Source: Christensenella sp. UBA5327 (lineage in GTDB: Bacteria; Bacillota; Clostridia; Christensenellales; Aristaeellaceae). Taken from it: DNA of 43,053 bases. The translations under genes and the position numbers were made by a program. Within the stretch, counting starts at the first letter, position 1. The number at the start of each line of letters is the position of its first letter. The notes under the pieces were generated by a model. The model worked only from the letters and a program-made list of their open reading frames with translations, did no database searches and was not told the DNA's origin. The stretch is taken from NCBI GenBank assembly GCA_002411105.1, contig DHQX01000021.1:3663-46715 (forward strand), read 5' to 3'. Positions 30,822 through 39,463 of the stretch are shown one piece after another.

Positions 30822-31696
30822 TAGACATGTTACCCACCCTGGCCCTGGCGGCCAAGCACGTGAAGGACCGGCTCCCCCAAAGCCCCGGCAGACTGTCCGG
30901 CAAGGTGGCCATCGTCACCGGCTCCGCCCAGGGCTTTGGCCTGGGCATCGCCCAGGAACTGTACCAAGAGGGCGCCTTTGTGGTGATCGCGGACCTGAAT
31001 GAACCGGTGGCCCAGCAGGTGGCGCAAGGGCTTGGCGAACGCGCCATGGCGGTGAAGGTGGACGTGTCGGATGAAAAGAGCGTGGCCGACATGGTGATCA
31101 AGACCGTGGCCCGCTTCCGGGGGCTTGACCTGTTCATCTCAAACGCCGGGGTGCTGAAAGCCGGAAGCCTTGAGGAGATGGAGAAGAAGGACTTTGAGTT
31201 TGTCACCGCTGTCAACTACACCGCCTTCTTCACCTGCGTCAAATACGCCAGCCTGGTGATGAAAGCCCAGTTTGAGGCGGATCCATCCTGGAGCGGCGAC
31301 ATCATCACCATCAACAGCAAATCCGGCCTGGTGGGCAGCAATAAGAACTTCGCCTACGCCGGGGGCAAGTTCGGCGCCATTGGGCTCACCCAGTCCTTTG
31401 CCATGGAGCTGGCCCCCTACAACATCAAGGTGAACGCCATCTGCCCGGGCAACTATTATGACGGCCCCCTGTGGAGCGACCCGGTGAAGGGGCTGTTTGT
31501 GCAGTATCTCAACGCCGGCAAGGTGCCGGGTGCCAAGACGCTGGAGGATGTGAAGGCCTCCTACCTGTCCAAATCCCTCATCAAGCGGGGCTGCATGCCC
31601 CTTGACGTAGCCCGGGCCATCTTTTACGCGGTGGAGCAGAGCTATGAGACCGGGCAGGCCATCCCGGTCACCGGAGGGCAGGTGATGCTGGCTTGA
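30818..31696 (+). CDS. Short-chain dehydrogenase (SrlD/SorD-like or RhaW-type)
   Basis: 292 residues, NAD(P)-dependent. Cofactor loop TGSAQGFG (34-41), acidic D59 after strand 2 (NAD preference), NAG 109-111, a serine at 167/169, catalytic Y180 and K184 (YAGGK). The C-terminal LIKRGCMPLDV and TGGQVM match sorbitol-6-phosphate dehydrogenases closely. About 28 residues precede the Rossmann start, as if cut from a longer chain. In RhaEW proteins an SDR of this kind acts on L-lactaldehyde. Two readings remain: a lactaldehyde dehydrogenase split from the aldolase, or a polyol-phosphate dehydrogenase working with the SorE-like enzyme at 32766. GGAGG precedes the ATG, which overlaps the rhaB stop. 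Confidence 0.88.
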   Translation: MIDMLPTLALAAKHVKDRLPQSPGRLSGKVAIVTGSAQGFGLGIAQELYQEGAFVVIADLNEPVAQQVAQGLGERAMAVKVDVSDEKSVADMVIKTVARFRGLDLFISNAGVLKAGSLEEMEKKDFEFVTAVNYTAFFTCVKYASLVMKAQFEADPSWSGDIITINSKSGLVGSNKNFAYAGGKFGAIGLTQSFAMELAPYNIKVNAICPGNYYDGPLWSDPVKGLFVQYLNAGKVPGAKTLEDVKASYLSKSLIKRGCMPLDVARAIFYAVEQSYETGQAIPVTGGQVMLA

Positions 31697-32763
31697 TCAG
31701 TGAGCAGATTCTTAAACGCTTAAACGCCCCCACCAGGGAGGAGCGGCTTCATAACCTGCGGGAAGAAGCGAAAAAGGCGGATTTTCCGCCCATGAACCCT
31801 CGCTTTATCAACAACCACATCCACACCTTCTATTCCTTCTCGCCCTATTCGCCCACAGCCGCGGTCTATGCCGCGCGCAGCGAGGGGCTTTGCACCGCCG
31901 GCATTGTGGACCATGACTCCATGGGCGGGGCGGAGGAGTTTATAAAAGCCGGGGAGATCATCGGGCTCCCGGTCACGGTGGGGGTGGAGGGCCGGGTGTC
32001 CATGGCTGGCACCCCCTTTGAAAACCTGCGCACCAACAACCCTGACCAGCTGGGCGTCTCCTACATGGTGCTCCACGCCGTGCCCCACCACAACATCCCC
32101 CGGGTGCAGGCCTGGTTTGCGCCTCTGAGGGAAGCCAGAAATACCAGAAACCGGCTGATGACCGATGCCATCAGCCGGCTTTCAGGGTTTGATCTGGACT
32201 TTGACCGTGACGTGCTGCCGCTGTCCATGTTCCATGATGGGGGCGGCGTCACCGAGCGCCATTTGATGCAGGCCCTGGCCCGCAAGGAAGATCCGGGCCG
32301 CTCCATGCTTGAGGAGTATGACCGCATCGGCGTTCTCAAGAAGGACTTTATTCCCAAGGTCTATGTGGACGCCACGGCGGAGTGCCCGCCGATATCCGAG
32401 TTTGTCAGCCTGGCAGATCAGGTGGGCGGCATCCTGGCCTATGCCTACCTGGGGGATGTCACCGCCTCTGTCACCGGCGATAAAAAGGCCCAGGCCTTTG
32501 AGGACGAACACCTGGAGACGCTGTTTAAAACCCTGGATGATCTTGGCGTGCGCGCCCTCACCTACATGCCCACCCGCAACACCGATCATCAGCTGGACCG
32601 GGTGCGGCAATTGTGCGGGCGTTATGGTATGATGCAGATATCAGGGGAGGACATCAATTCTCCCCGTCAGCGCTTTGTCATCGAAAAGATGAAGGACGAG
32701 CGCTTCTCTAACTTGATCGACAGCACCTGGAAGCTGATCAAACACGAAAACGGAGGAGACTGA
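31693..32763 (+). CDS. PHP-domain protein of unknown role in the rhamnose operon
   Basis: 356 residues, cytoplasmic. PHP metal-site motifs are visible as NHIHTFYSFS (~40-49), IVDHDS (~71-76) and GVEGRVS (~97-103). Later equivalents of the usual His positions look altered: the AHP-type segment reads AYAYLGD and the final DxH-type segment reads SGEDINSP. A GVTERHLMQALARK segment matches the common RPHIARAL region. PHP proteins are phosphoesterases or related metal hydrolases; substrate unknown. The start is TTG at 31693, overlapping the SDR stop (TTGA), with AGGTG 8 bases upstream; there is no in-frame ATG nearby. Tight coupling on both sides argues for a real role in this pathway. Confidence 0.82.
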   Translation: MISEQILKRLNAPTREERLHNLREEAKKADFPPMNPRFINNHIHTFYSFSPYSPTAAVYAARSEGLCTAGIVDHDSMGGAEEFIKAGEIIGLPVTVGVEGRVSMAGTPFENLRTNNPDQLGVSYMVLHAVPHHNIPRVQAWFAPLREARNTRNRLMTDAISRLSGFDLDFDRDVLPLSMFHDGGGVTERHLMQALARKEDPGRSMLEEYDRIGVLKKDFIPKVYVDATAECPPISEFVSLADQVGGILAYAYLGDVTASVTGDKKAQAFEDEHLETLFKTLDDLGVRALTYMPTRNTDHQLDRVRQLCGRYGMMQISGEDINSPRQRFVIEKMKDERFSNLIDSTWKLIKHENGGD

Positions 32764-32765
32764 AT

Positions 32766-34034
32766 ATGAAAACCAAAGCTGTTCGCCTGTATGGCAAAAA
32801 AGACCTGCGCCTGGAGGAGTTTGAGCTTTCCCCCATGACCGATGATTCGGTCATCTGCGAGGTGGTGACCGATTCCCTGTGCATGAGCAGCTACAAAGCC
32901 GCGGTGCTGGGCGCCGACCATGCCCGGGTGCCCGATGATGTGGCCACCAACCCCACCATCGTGGGCCATGAGTTTTGCGGCCGCATCGTGAAGGTGGGCA
33001 AAAACTGGCAGCACAAGTACAAGCCCGGTGACGGCTATGTCATCCAGCCCGCCCACTCCTACGAGGGCTCCATGCTGGCCCCCGGCTACTCCTACCGGGA
33101 CTGCGGGGGTGACGCCACCTATGTGTCCATGCCCATCGAGATCCTGAAGATGGACTGCCTCATCCCCTATGACTCTGATGTGTTCTTCCTGGGCGCCCTG
33201 GCGGAGCCCTACAGCTGCGTCATCGCCACCTTCCACGCCATGTATCACACCCGGGACGGGGAATATGTGCATGACATGGGCATCGTGGAGGGCGGCAACC
33301 TGGCGATGCTGGCCTCAGTGGGCCCCATGGGCCTGGCCGCCATCGACTATGCCCTCAACTGTGACCGCCGGCCCAGCCTCATGGTGGTGACCGACATCGA
33401 CGACGCACGCCTGGCCCGCGCCGCCTCCATCCACACGGTGGAGCACGCCAGAAAGCAGGGGGTGGAGCTGCACTATATCAACACCAAAAACATGGCCGAC
33501 CCCGCCAAAGAGCTGCGGGCGCTCACCAAGAATGACCACGGCTTTGACGATGTGATCGTCTTTGCGCCGGTGAAGCCGGTGGTGGAGCAGGGCGACCAGA
33601 TCCTGGCGGTGGACGGCTGCCTGAACTTCTTTGCCGGCCCCTCCGACCTCCAGTTCTCCGCCCTCATGAACTTCTACAACGTCCACTACAAGCGGACCCA
33701 TGTCGCCGCCACCTCCCACGGGAACCTGGACGACATGAAGGAAGCCATCAAGATGATGAACGCCGGGAAGCTCAACCCCGCCGCCCTGGTCACCCACATC
33801 GGCGGGCTTGACTGCGTGGCGGAGACCACGCTCAAGCTGCCTGAGCTGCCGGGCGCCAAGAAGCTCATCTACCCCCACATCAGCCTGCCGCTGACAGCCC
33901 TCAGCGAGTTTGAGGAAAAAGGCAAGGCCGACCCCATGTTCAAGGAGCTTGACCAGATCGTCAAGGCCAACAACGGCCTGTGGTCAGGCGAGGCGGAGAA
34001 GCTGTTGCTGAAAAAAGCCAAGCCCATCGAATAA
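32766..34034 (+). CDS. Zinc-dependent medium-chain dehydrogenase, SorE (L-sorbose-1-phosphate reductase)-like
   Basis: 422 residues. N-terminal resemblance to SorE is strong: LYGKKDLRLE, VTDSLCMSSYK with zinc ligand C39, GADH, VPDDVAT, and GHEFCG with H68 and E69. Later GPMGLAAIDYAL, HGFDDVIVF and DGCLNFFAGP (cofactor domain) also match. The four-cysteine structural zinc lobe of alcohol dehydrogenases is missing, as in SorE. SorE reduces sorbose 1-phosphate to glucitol 6-phosphate, which a SorD/SrlD-type SDR then oxidises. Both types of enzyme occur in this operon, but no sorbose PTS does. The true substrate is open. The ATG at 32766 follows the PHP stop by two bases, with GGAGGA upstream. 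A terminator-like hairpin follows. Confidence 0.85.
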   Translation: MKTKAVRLYGKKDLRLEEFELSPMTDDSVICEVVTDSLCMSSYKAAVLGADHARVPDDVATNPTIVGHEFCGRIVKVGKNWQHKYKPGDGYVIQPAHSYEGSMLAPGYSYRDCGGDATYVSMPIEILKMDCLIPYDSDVFFLGALAEPYSCVIATFHAMYHTRDGEYVHDMGIVEGGNLAMLASVGPMGLAAIDYALNCDRRPSLMVVTDIDDARLARAASIHTVEHARKQGVELHYINTKNMADPAKELRALTKNDHGFDDVIVFAPVKPVVEQGDQILAVDGCLNFFAGPSDLQFSALMNFYNVHYKRTHVAATSHGNLDDMKEAIKMMNAGKLNPAALVTHIGGLDCVAETTLKLPELPGAKKLIYPHISLPLTALSEFEEKGKADPMFKELDQIVKANNGLWSGEAEKLLLKKAKPIE

Positions 34035-34051
34035 CCGGTACCGGGCACCCC

Positions 34052-34079
34052 GGGGGGCTTTCTTCACAGAAAGCCCCCC
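34052..34079 (+). terminator. Strong hairpin ending the rhamnose operon (probable terminator)
   Basis: Perfect 12-bp stem (GGGGGGCTTTCT at 34052-34063, AGAAAGCCCCCC at 34068-34079) with a TCAC tetraloop. The downstream T-run is weak, so some read-through into the E2 gene (34117) is likely. A 10-bp palindrome CCGGTACCGG precedes it at 34035-34044. Confidence 0.6.
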
Positions 34080-34116
34080 AGCAAAGATTTGACATAAATA
34101 GAAAGGGAGTACGCAC

Positions 34117-35382
34117 ATGGCACATCCGATTGTTCTGCCCCGGCAGGGGCAATCCGTGGAAAGCTGCATCATCACCCAGTGGAGCAAAAAGGTGGGTGAC
34201 CCCGTGAAAGTGGGGGACATCCTTTTCAGCTATGAGACGGATAAGGCCAGTTTTGAAGAGCCCGCGAAGGAGGACGGCACCCTGCTGGCGATCTTCTTTG
34301 AGGCGGATGAGGATGTGCCGGTGCTCACCACCGTGGGCGTGATCGGCAACCCCGGGGAGGATTTTTCTGACCTGAAGCCGGATGGCGCGGCGGCTGCGGC
34401 CCCCGCTCCGGCGGCAGAGGAGAAGCCCGCCGCCCAGGCCCCGGCAGCGCCCGCAGCGGCCCCGGCCGCTGTCCCCGCGGCGGCTTTGGCCACCGGCGTG
34501 TCCCCCAGGGCCCGGGCCACAGCGGCCCGCCTGGGCATTGATCCGGCCCTTGCCTCCGGCACCGGCCCCCAGGGCCGGGTGATCGAGCGGGATATCTTCG
34601 CCGCCCGGGATCAGGCCCCGGCCAGCCAGGCTGTGGCGACTGAGGCGGCCCCGGCTGCCGCTGCCGCGGTGTCAGCGCCGGGGGAGATGGCCTATGAAGA
34701 GGTCAAGCTGTCCAAGGTGCGCAAGGTGATTGCCAAGGCCATGCACGAGAGCCTCTCCCAGATGGCCCAGCTCACCCACCACATGGCCTTTGACGCCAGC
34801 CAGATGATGGCCCTGCGGGCCCAGTTCAAGGCAGCGCCTGAGGACATGGCGCTCTCCGGCATCACCCTCAATGACATGATCCTCTTTGCGGTGTCCAGGG
34901 TTTTAAAGCGCCACCCGGATTTCAACGCCCACTACCTGGGCGAGACCATGCGCCGCTTTGGGCATGTCCATCTGGGCGTCGCCGTGGATACCCCCCGGGG
35001 CCTTTTGGTGCCCACCCTCTTTGATGCGGACACCAAGTCCCTGGCCCAGATTTCCCGGGAGATGAAGGAACTGGGCAAGGCCGCCCAAACCGGCAGCATC
35101 AACCCGGACATCCTCAGCGCCGGCAGCTTCACCATCTCCAACCTGGGCGCCCTGGGCACCGAGTTTTTCACCCCCATCATCAACCCGCCCCAGGTGGGGA
35201 TCTTGGGCGTTGGTGCCACGGTGGACCGGGTGCGGGTGGTGGACGGCCAGGTCACGGCCTACCCGGCCATGGGCCTGTCCCTCACCTATGACCACCGCGC
35301 GGTGGACGGCGCCCCGGCTTCCCGCTTCCTGAAGGATCTGGCAGCGGCGCTTGAAAACATCGGCATCCTGCTGGCCGACTAA
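34117..35382 (+). CDS. 2-oxoacid dehydrogenase complex E2 (dihydrolipoyl acyltransferase)
   Basis: 421 residues, forms the core of the complex. One N-terminal lipoyl domain (~1-80) carries the lipoyl lysine K43 in ETDKASF. Alanine/proline-rich linkers flank a peripheral-subunit-binding domain (~128-165, SPRARATAARLGIDPAL and GPQGRVIERDI). The catalytic domain ends with the active-site DHRAVDG. It transfers the acyl group from lipoate to CoA. The ATG at 34117 has AAAGGGAG upstream. No clear promoter lies in the 82-base gap after the rhamnose operon, so partial co-transcription is possible. Acyl specificity (acetyl or branched-chain, or acetoin cleavage) cannot be decided by eye. Confidence 0.94.
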   Translation: MAHPIVLPRQGQSVESCIITQWSKKVGDPVKVGDILFSYETDKASFEEPAKEDGTLLAIFFEADEDVPVLTTVGVIGNPGEDFSDLKPDGAAAAAPAPAAEEKPAAQAPAAPAAAPAAVPAAALATGVSPRARATAARLGIDPALASGTGPQGRVIERDIFAARDQAPASQAVATEAAPAAAAAVSAPGEMAYEEVKLSKVRKVIAKAMHESLSQMAQLTHHMAFDASQMMALRAQFKAAPEDMALSGITLNDMILFAVSRVLKRHPDFNAHYLGETMRRFGHVHLGVAVDTPRGLLVPTLFDADTKSLAQISREMKELGKAAQTGSINPDILSAGSFTISNLGALGTEFFTPIINPPQVGILGVGATVDRVRVVDGQVTAYPAMGLSLTYDHRAVDGAPASRFLKDLAAALENIGILLAD

Positions 35383-35394
35383 AGGAGGAAGAAG

Positions 35395-36762
35395 ATGGTC
35401 TATGATCTGATGATTCTGGGTGGCGGGCCTGCCGGCTACCTGGCGGCGGAGCGCGCGGGGCACGCGGGGCTGAAGGTGGCGCTGGTGGAGGAGCGGGAAT
35501 TGGGCGGGGTGTGCCTGAACGAGGGCTGCATCCCCACCAAGACCATGCTCTACTCTGCCAAGCTCTATGACGGGGTGAGGCATGGGGAGAAGTACGGCGT
35601 GAGCGCGGAAAACCTCACCATCGACCACGCCAGGGTGGTGGCCCGCAAGGCCAAGGTGGTCAAGTCCCTGGTGGCGGGCGTCAAGGCCCTGATGAAGGCC
35701 AACCAGGTGGCGGTGTTCTCCGCCCGGGGCGAGATCACCGGAAAATCCGCAGAAGGCTACACCATAAAAGCCGGGGAGGAAACCCTCACCGGCAAGCGCA
35801 TCCTGGTTGCCACCGGCTCCGCCCCCGCCATGCCGCCCATTCCTGGGCTGAAGGAAGGGTTTGACAAGGGCTTTGTCCTCACCAACCGGGAAATCCTGGA
35901 TCTGAAGGAAATCCCCTCCCGCCTGGCTGTGGTGGGCGGCGGCGTGATCGGGCTTGAGATGGCCAGCTACTTCAACTCCGTTGGCGCCAAGGTCAGCGTG
36001 GTGGAGATGCTGGACCACATCGCAGGCGAAAACGACCAGGACCTGGTCAATATCCTGAAGGCTGACTTTGAGAAAAAGGGCATCACCTTCGCGCTTTCTG
36101 CCCGGGTCACCGCCATTGAGGAAAACGGTGTGCGCTATGAGCAGGGGGGCGAAAGCAAGTTCATCGAGGCTGACAAGGTGCTCCTGTCCATCGGCCGCCG
36201 GGCCAACACCCAGGGCCTTGGCCTTGAAACCATTGGGGTGTATACTGAAAGAGGCGCTGTCATCACCGATGACCGGATGCAGACCAACCAGCCCGGCGTC
36301 TACGCGGCAGGCGATGTCACCGGCTTTTCCATGCTGGCCCACACCGCCTACCGGGAGGCCGAGGTGGCGGTGAACAACATCCTGGGCCACGGGGATGCCA
36401 TGCGCTATGAGGCCATCCCGGCGGTGCTCTACACCAACCCGGAGCTGGCCAGCGTCGGCGAGACCGAGGCCACAGCGGCGGCCAAGGGCCTGCCCTATAA
36501 GACCGTGCAGCTGCCCATGAAGTTCGCCGGGCGCTACCAGGCTGAAAACGAGGGTGGCCGCGGCATCATGAAGCTGTTGGTCAACACCCGGACCCAGCAG
36601 GTGATAGGCCTCCAGGCGCTGTCCAATTACGCGTCGGAGTTCATCATCGCCGCCACCAGCTTCATAGAGCTGGGCCTGAGCCTGGAGGCCATCAAGAAAA
36701 TCGTCTTCCCCCACCCCACCGTGTCAGAGATCATCCGCGAAGCGGTCTTCCAATACGAGTAA
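35395..36762 (+). CDS. lpdA: Dihydrolipoamide dehydrogenase (E3)
   Basis: 455 residues, FAD flavoprotein that reoxidises dihydrolipoate with NAD+. FAD motif ILGGGPAGYLAAERA (~7-21), redox disulfide GGVCLNEGCIPTK (C40, C45), a second Rossmann motif VVGGGVIGLEMASYF for NAD, YAAGDVTG for FAD, and the C-terminal HPTVSE with the catalytic histidine. There is no fused lipoyl domain. It lies 12 bases after the E2 stop with AAGGAGG upstream, and 11 bases before E1, so E2, E3 and E1 form one operon. Identification is firm. Confidence 0.95.
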   Translation: MVYDLMILGGGPAGYLAAERAGHAGLKVALVEERELGGVCLNEGCIPTKTMLYSAKLYDGVRHGEKYGVSAENLTIDHARVVARKAKVVKSLVAGVKALMKANQVAVFSARGEITGKSAEGYTIKAGEETLTGKRILVATGSAPAMPPIPGLKEGFDKGFVLTNREILDLKEIPSRLAVVGGGVIGLEMASYFNSVGAKVSVVEMLDHIAGENDQDLVNILKADFEKKGITFALSARVTAIEENGVRYEQGGESKFIEADKVLLSIGRRANTQGLGLETIGVYTERGAVITDDRMQTNQPGVYAAGDVTGFSMLAHTAYREAEVAVNNILGHGDAMRYEAIPAVLYTNPELASVGETEATAAAKGLPYKTVQLPMKFAGRYQAENEGGRGIMKLLVNTRTQQVIGLQALSNYASEFIIAATSFIELGLSLEAIKKIVFPHPTVSEIIREAVFQYE

Positions 36763-36773
36763 GGAGCAGAGAA

Positions 36774-39239
36774 ATGAGCAAGCAACTGGCAGTCACCCCC
36801 GAATCCGTCCGCAAACCCGGAAAGCTGAAGACGCCTGACATCCCCGTCAACGTCTATCAGAAATCCGTCAAGGACGAGAAGGGCAACTACACCAAAGAGG
36901 AGTTTCTCAACATCTACCGGGATATGTGCTATATCCGGGAGTTTGAGACCATGCTCAACCTCATCAAGACCAAGGGGGAGTATGAGGGCGTGCCCTACAA
37001 CCACCCCGGCCCTGCCCACCTGGGCATCGGCCAGGAGGCCGCCTATGTGGGCGCCGCCTTTTTGCTGAGCCTTGATGACTACACCTTTGGCTCCCACCGC
37101 TCCCACGGCGAGATCCTGGCCAAGGGCCTCAGGAGCATTGAGATATTGGAGGACAAGGAGCTCACCGGCATCATGGAGGGCTTCTTTGGCGGCAAAACCT
37201 ATGGCGTGGTGAAGGACAAGAACAAGTCGGTCAAGGAAAACGGCATCAACTTCCTGCTGTATGGCATGATGTGCGAGACCTTCGCCCGGGAGAACGGCTT
37301 CAACAAGGGCCTGGGCGGCTCCATGCACGCCTTCTTCACCCCCTTTGGCATCTATCCCAACAACGCCATCGTGGGCGGCTCGGGCTCCATTGCGCCGGGT
37401 GCCGCGCTGTACAAGCTGTCAAACAAAAAGCCGGGCGTGGTGGTGTGCAACATCGGCGACGGCGCCATGGCCTGCGGCCCGGTGTGGGAAGGCCTGATGA
37501 TGTCCACCATGGGCCAGATCAGGACGCTCTGGGGTGAGCACGGCGGCGGCATGCCCCTCATCTTCAACATCAACGACAATTTCTACGGCATGGGCGGCCA
37601 GACCCAGGGTGAGACCATGGGCATGGACATGATCGCGCGCATCGGCGCGGGCATCGCGCCCAACGCCTTGCACGCCGAGCGCGTGGACGGCTACAACCCC
37701 CTGGCGGTTATCGATGCCTACCGGCGCAAGCTGCCCCTGGCCAAAAAGGAAGGCCCGGTGTTCCTGGATGTGATCACCTACCGCACCTCCGGCCACAGCC
37801 CCTCTGACGCCAGCAGCTACCGCACCCGTGAGGAGATCGAGGCCTGGGAGGGCCAGGACTCCATCATCGCCTTTGGCAAGGAGATTGTGGAGGCCGGCAT
37901 CGCCGACCAGGACAGCCTCAACGCCATCTGGGACAAGGTCAAACAGGACATGGTGAGAAACCTCAAGCTGTCCATTGATGACTCCGTCTCCCCCCATATC
38001 CCCCTGCGGGCCGGGGACCCGGACTATATCGCCAACCTTATGTTCTCAAACGGCAAGGTCAAGGCTTTTGACCAGGGCCGCGAGCCTGAGGTGCTTTTGC
38101 CCCGTGAGGAGTGCCCCCGGGTTCAGCAATTGGCCAAAAAGGAGCGCTTCGGCCTGGACAAGGACGGCAAGCCCGTCAGCAAAAACCGGGTCTACCAGAT
38201 GCGCGACGCCATCGCCGAGCCCATCATCAACAAGTTCTATGAGGACCCCACCCTCATCACCTTTGGTGAGGATGTGAGAGACTGGGGCGGCGCCTTTGCG
38301 GTCTACCGCGGCATGACCGAGGCCATCCCCTACCACCGCCTGTTTAACTCGCCCATCTCAGAGGCTGGCATCGTGGGCGCCGCGGTGGGCTACGCCATGG
38401 CAGGCGGCCGCGTGGTGGCGGAGCTCATGTACTGCGATTTCCTGGGCCGCTCCGGCGATGAGGTCTTCAACCAGCTCTCCAAGTGGCAGTCCATGTCGGC
38501 TGGCATGCTCAAGATGCCTGTGGTTCTCAGGCTGTCCGTGGGCAGCAAGTACGGCGCCCAGCACTCCCAGGACTGGTCCGCCCTCACCGCCCATATCCCG
38601 GGGCTCAAGGTGGTCTTCCCTGCCACGCCCTATGATGCCAAGGGCCTGATGCAGTCAGCCTTAAACGGCACCGACCCGGTCATCTTCCTGGAAAGCCAGC
38701 GCATCTACGACCAGGCCGAGCTCTTCCACGAGGGCGGCGTGCCTGAGGCTGAGTATGAGATTCCCTTTGGTGAGCCGGACGTGAAGCGGGTGGGCAGTGA
38801 TGTCACCATCCTCTCCATCGGCGCCACCCTCTACCGGGTGTTGCCGGCGGCCGATATGCTCAAGGAAAAATACGGCCTGACGGCTGAGGTCATCGATGCC
38901 CGCAGCATCGTGCCCTTTGACTACACCAAGGTCATTGAGTCGGTCAAGAAAACCGGCCGCATCATCATCACCGGCGACGCCTGCGAGCGGAACTCCGTCA
39001 TGCGCCAGATGGCCTCCACCATCACCGAGCTGGCCTTTGACTATCTGGATGCCCCGCCCGTGGTGGTGGGCGCCCGCAACTGGATCACCCCCGCCCACGA
39101 GATGGAAGACATCTTCTTCCCCCAGCCGGCGTGGATCCTGGACGCCATCAATGAGCGCCTCCTGCCCCTTGATGGGCATACCCCCACCCGCAACTTCACG
39201 GTGGTGGAGCAAATCCGCGACAACAAGCGCGGCGTGTAA
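36774..39239 (+). CDS. Fused alpha-beta E1 of a 2-oxoacid dehydrogenase complex
   Basis: 821 residues, a ThDP-dependent decarboxylase. The alpha part (~40-430) has YIREFETML, GPAHLGIGQEAAYVG, SHRSHGE and the ThDP motif starting GDGAMACGPVWEG and ending NINDNFYG; GHSPSDAS lies in the phosphorylation-loop region. A linker (~430-480) leads to the beta part, with FGEDVRDWGGAF, SPISEAGIVGAAVGYAM, SVGSKYGAQHSQDW and VIDARSIVPFDY. Most Firmicute complexes have separate alpha and beta genes of ~330 residues each. The ~40-residue N-terminal extension may bind E2. The ATG at 36774 has AAGGAG upstream. Pyruvate, a branched-chain 2-oxo acid or acetoin could be the substrate. Confidence 0.93.
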   Translation: MSKQLAVTPESVRKPGKLKTPDIPVNVYQKSVKDEKGNYTKEEFLNIYRDMCYIREFETMLNLIKTKGEYEGVPYNHPGPAHLGIGQEAAYVGAAFLLSLDDYTFGSHRSHGEILAKGLRSIEILEDKELTGIMEGFFGGKTYGVVKDKNKSVKENGINFLLYGMMCETFARENGFNKGLGGSMHAFFTPFGIYPNNAIVGGSGSIAPGAALYKLSNKKPGVVVCNIGDGAMACGPVWEGLMMSTMGQIRTLWGEHGGGMPLIFNINDNFYGMGGQTQGETMGMDMIARIGAGIAPNALHAERVDGYNPLAVIDAYRRKLPLAKKEGPVFLDVITYRTSGHSPSDASSYRTREEIEAWEGQDSIIAFGKEIVEAGIADQDSLNAIWDKVKQDMVRNLKLSIDDSVSPHIPLRAGDPDYIANLMFSNGKVKAFDQGREPEVLLPREECPRVQQLAKKERFGLDKDGKPVSKNRVYQMRDAIAEPIINKFYEDPTLITFGEDVRDWGGAFAVYRGMTEAIPYHRLFNSPISEAGIVGAAVGYAMAGGRVVAELMYCDFLGRSGDEVFNQLSKWQSMSAGMLKMPVVLRLSVGSKYGAQHSQDWSALTAHIPGLKVVFPATPYDAKGLMQSALNGTDPVIFLESQRIYDQAELFHEGGVPEAEYEIPFGEPDVKRVGSDVTILSIGATLYRVLPAADMLKEKYGLTAEVIDARSIVPFDYTKVIESVKKTGRIIITGDACERNSVMRQMASTITELAFDYLDAPPVVVGARNWITPAHEMEDIFFPQPAWILDAINERLLPLDGHTPTRNFTVVEQIRDNKRGV

Positions 39240-39261
39240 AGACCATGGTAAGTATTTCGGG

Positions 39262-39392
39262 GGAGGGCGCTTTTGAAAAAGCGCCTCCTCACTTCGACAT
39301 AGTCGTTTTCCGCGCGCCGCAAGCGGCGCGCGGAAAACTCTTTGCCTCATTGGGCTGCCGTCTGCCTTCATCTGCCACTGGCGGCGGCAGAC
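39262..39392. repeat. Hairpin-rich intergenic element between the E1 and lplA genes
   Basis: The 224-base gap has no gene. It holds three inverted repeats. The first has a 12-bp stem with one bulged G (39262-39274 with 39277-39288). The second is a perfect 16-bp repeat, GTTTTCCGCGCGCCGC at 39305-39320 with its complement at 39323-39338. The third is GTCTGCC/GGCAGAC at 39360-39366 and 39386-39392. Base composition differs from the flanking genes. It looks like a dispersed palindromic element (REP- or MITE-like) or a compound terminator. Only one copy lies in the window, so dispersal is not shown. Confidence 0.55.
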
Positions 39393-39463
39393 TCTGCCCC
39401 CGAGCCCCCTCCCGGAAAACTTTATCAAATAAAAACACAATTTCTCTATAAAAAGGAAGTGCC

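Noticed and set aside
34089..34116. TTGACA just upstream of the E2 gene as a promoter
   Set aside because: It lies only about 22 bases before the ATG, so a matching -10 would fall on the start codon; the ribosome site AAAGGGAG would not be transcribed.
34378..34690. Alanine/proline-rich repetitive stretches in the E2 gene as a DNA repeat
   Set aside because: These are the flexible linkers between the lipoyl, subunit-binding and catalytic domains that are normal in E2 proteins.
34903..36714. A 603-codon open frame on the minus strand opposite the E2 and E3 genes
   Set aside because: It lies antisense to two clear, motif-complete genes, has low-complexity His/Gly/Gln-rich content typical of GC-rich antisense frames, and lacks a ribosome site.
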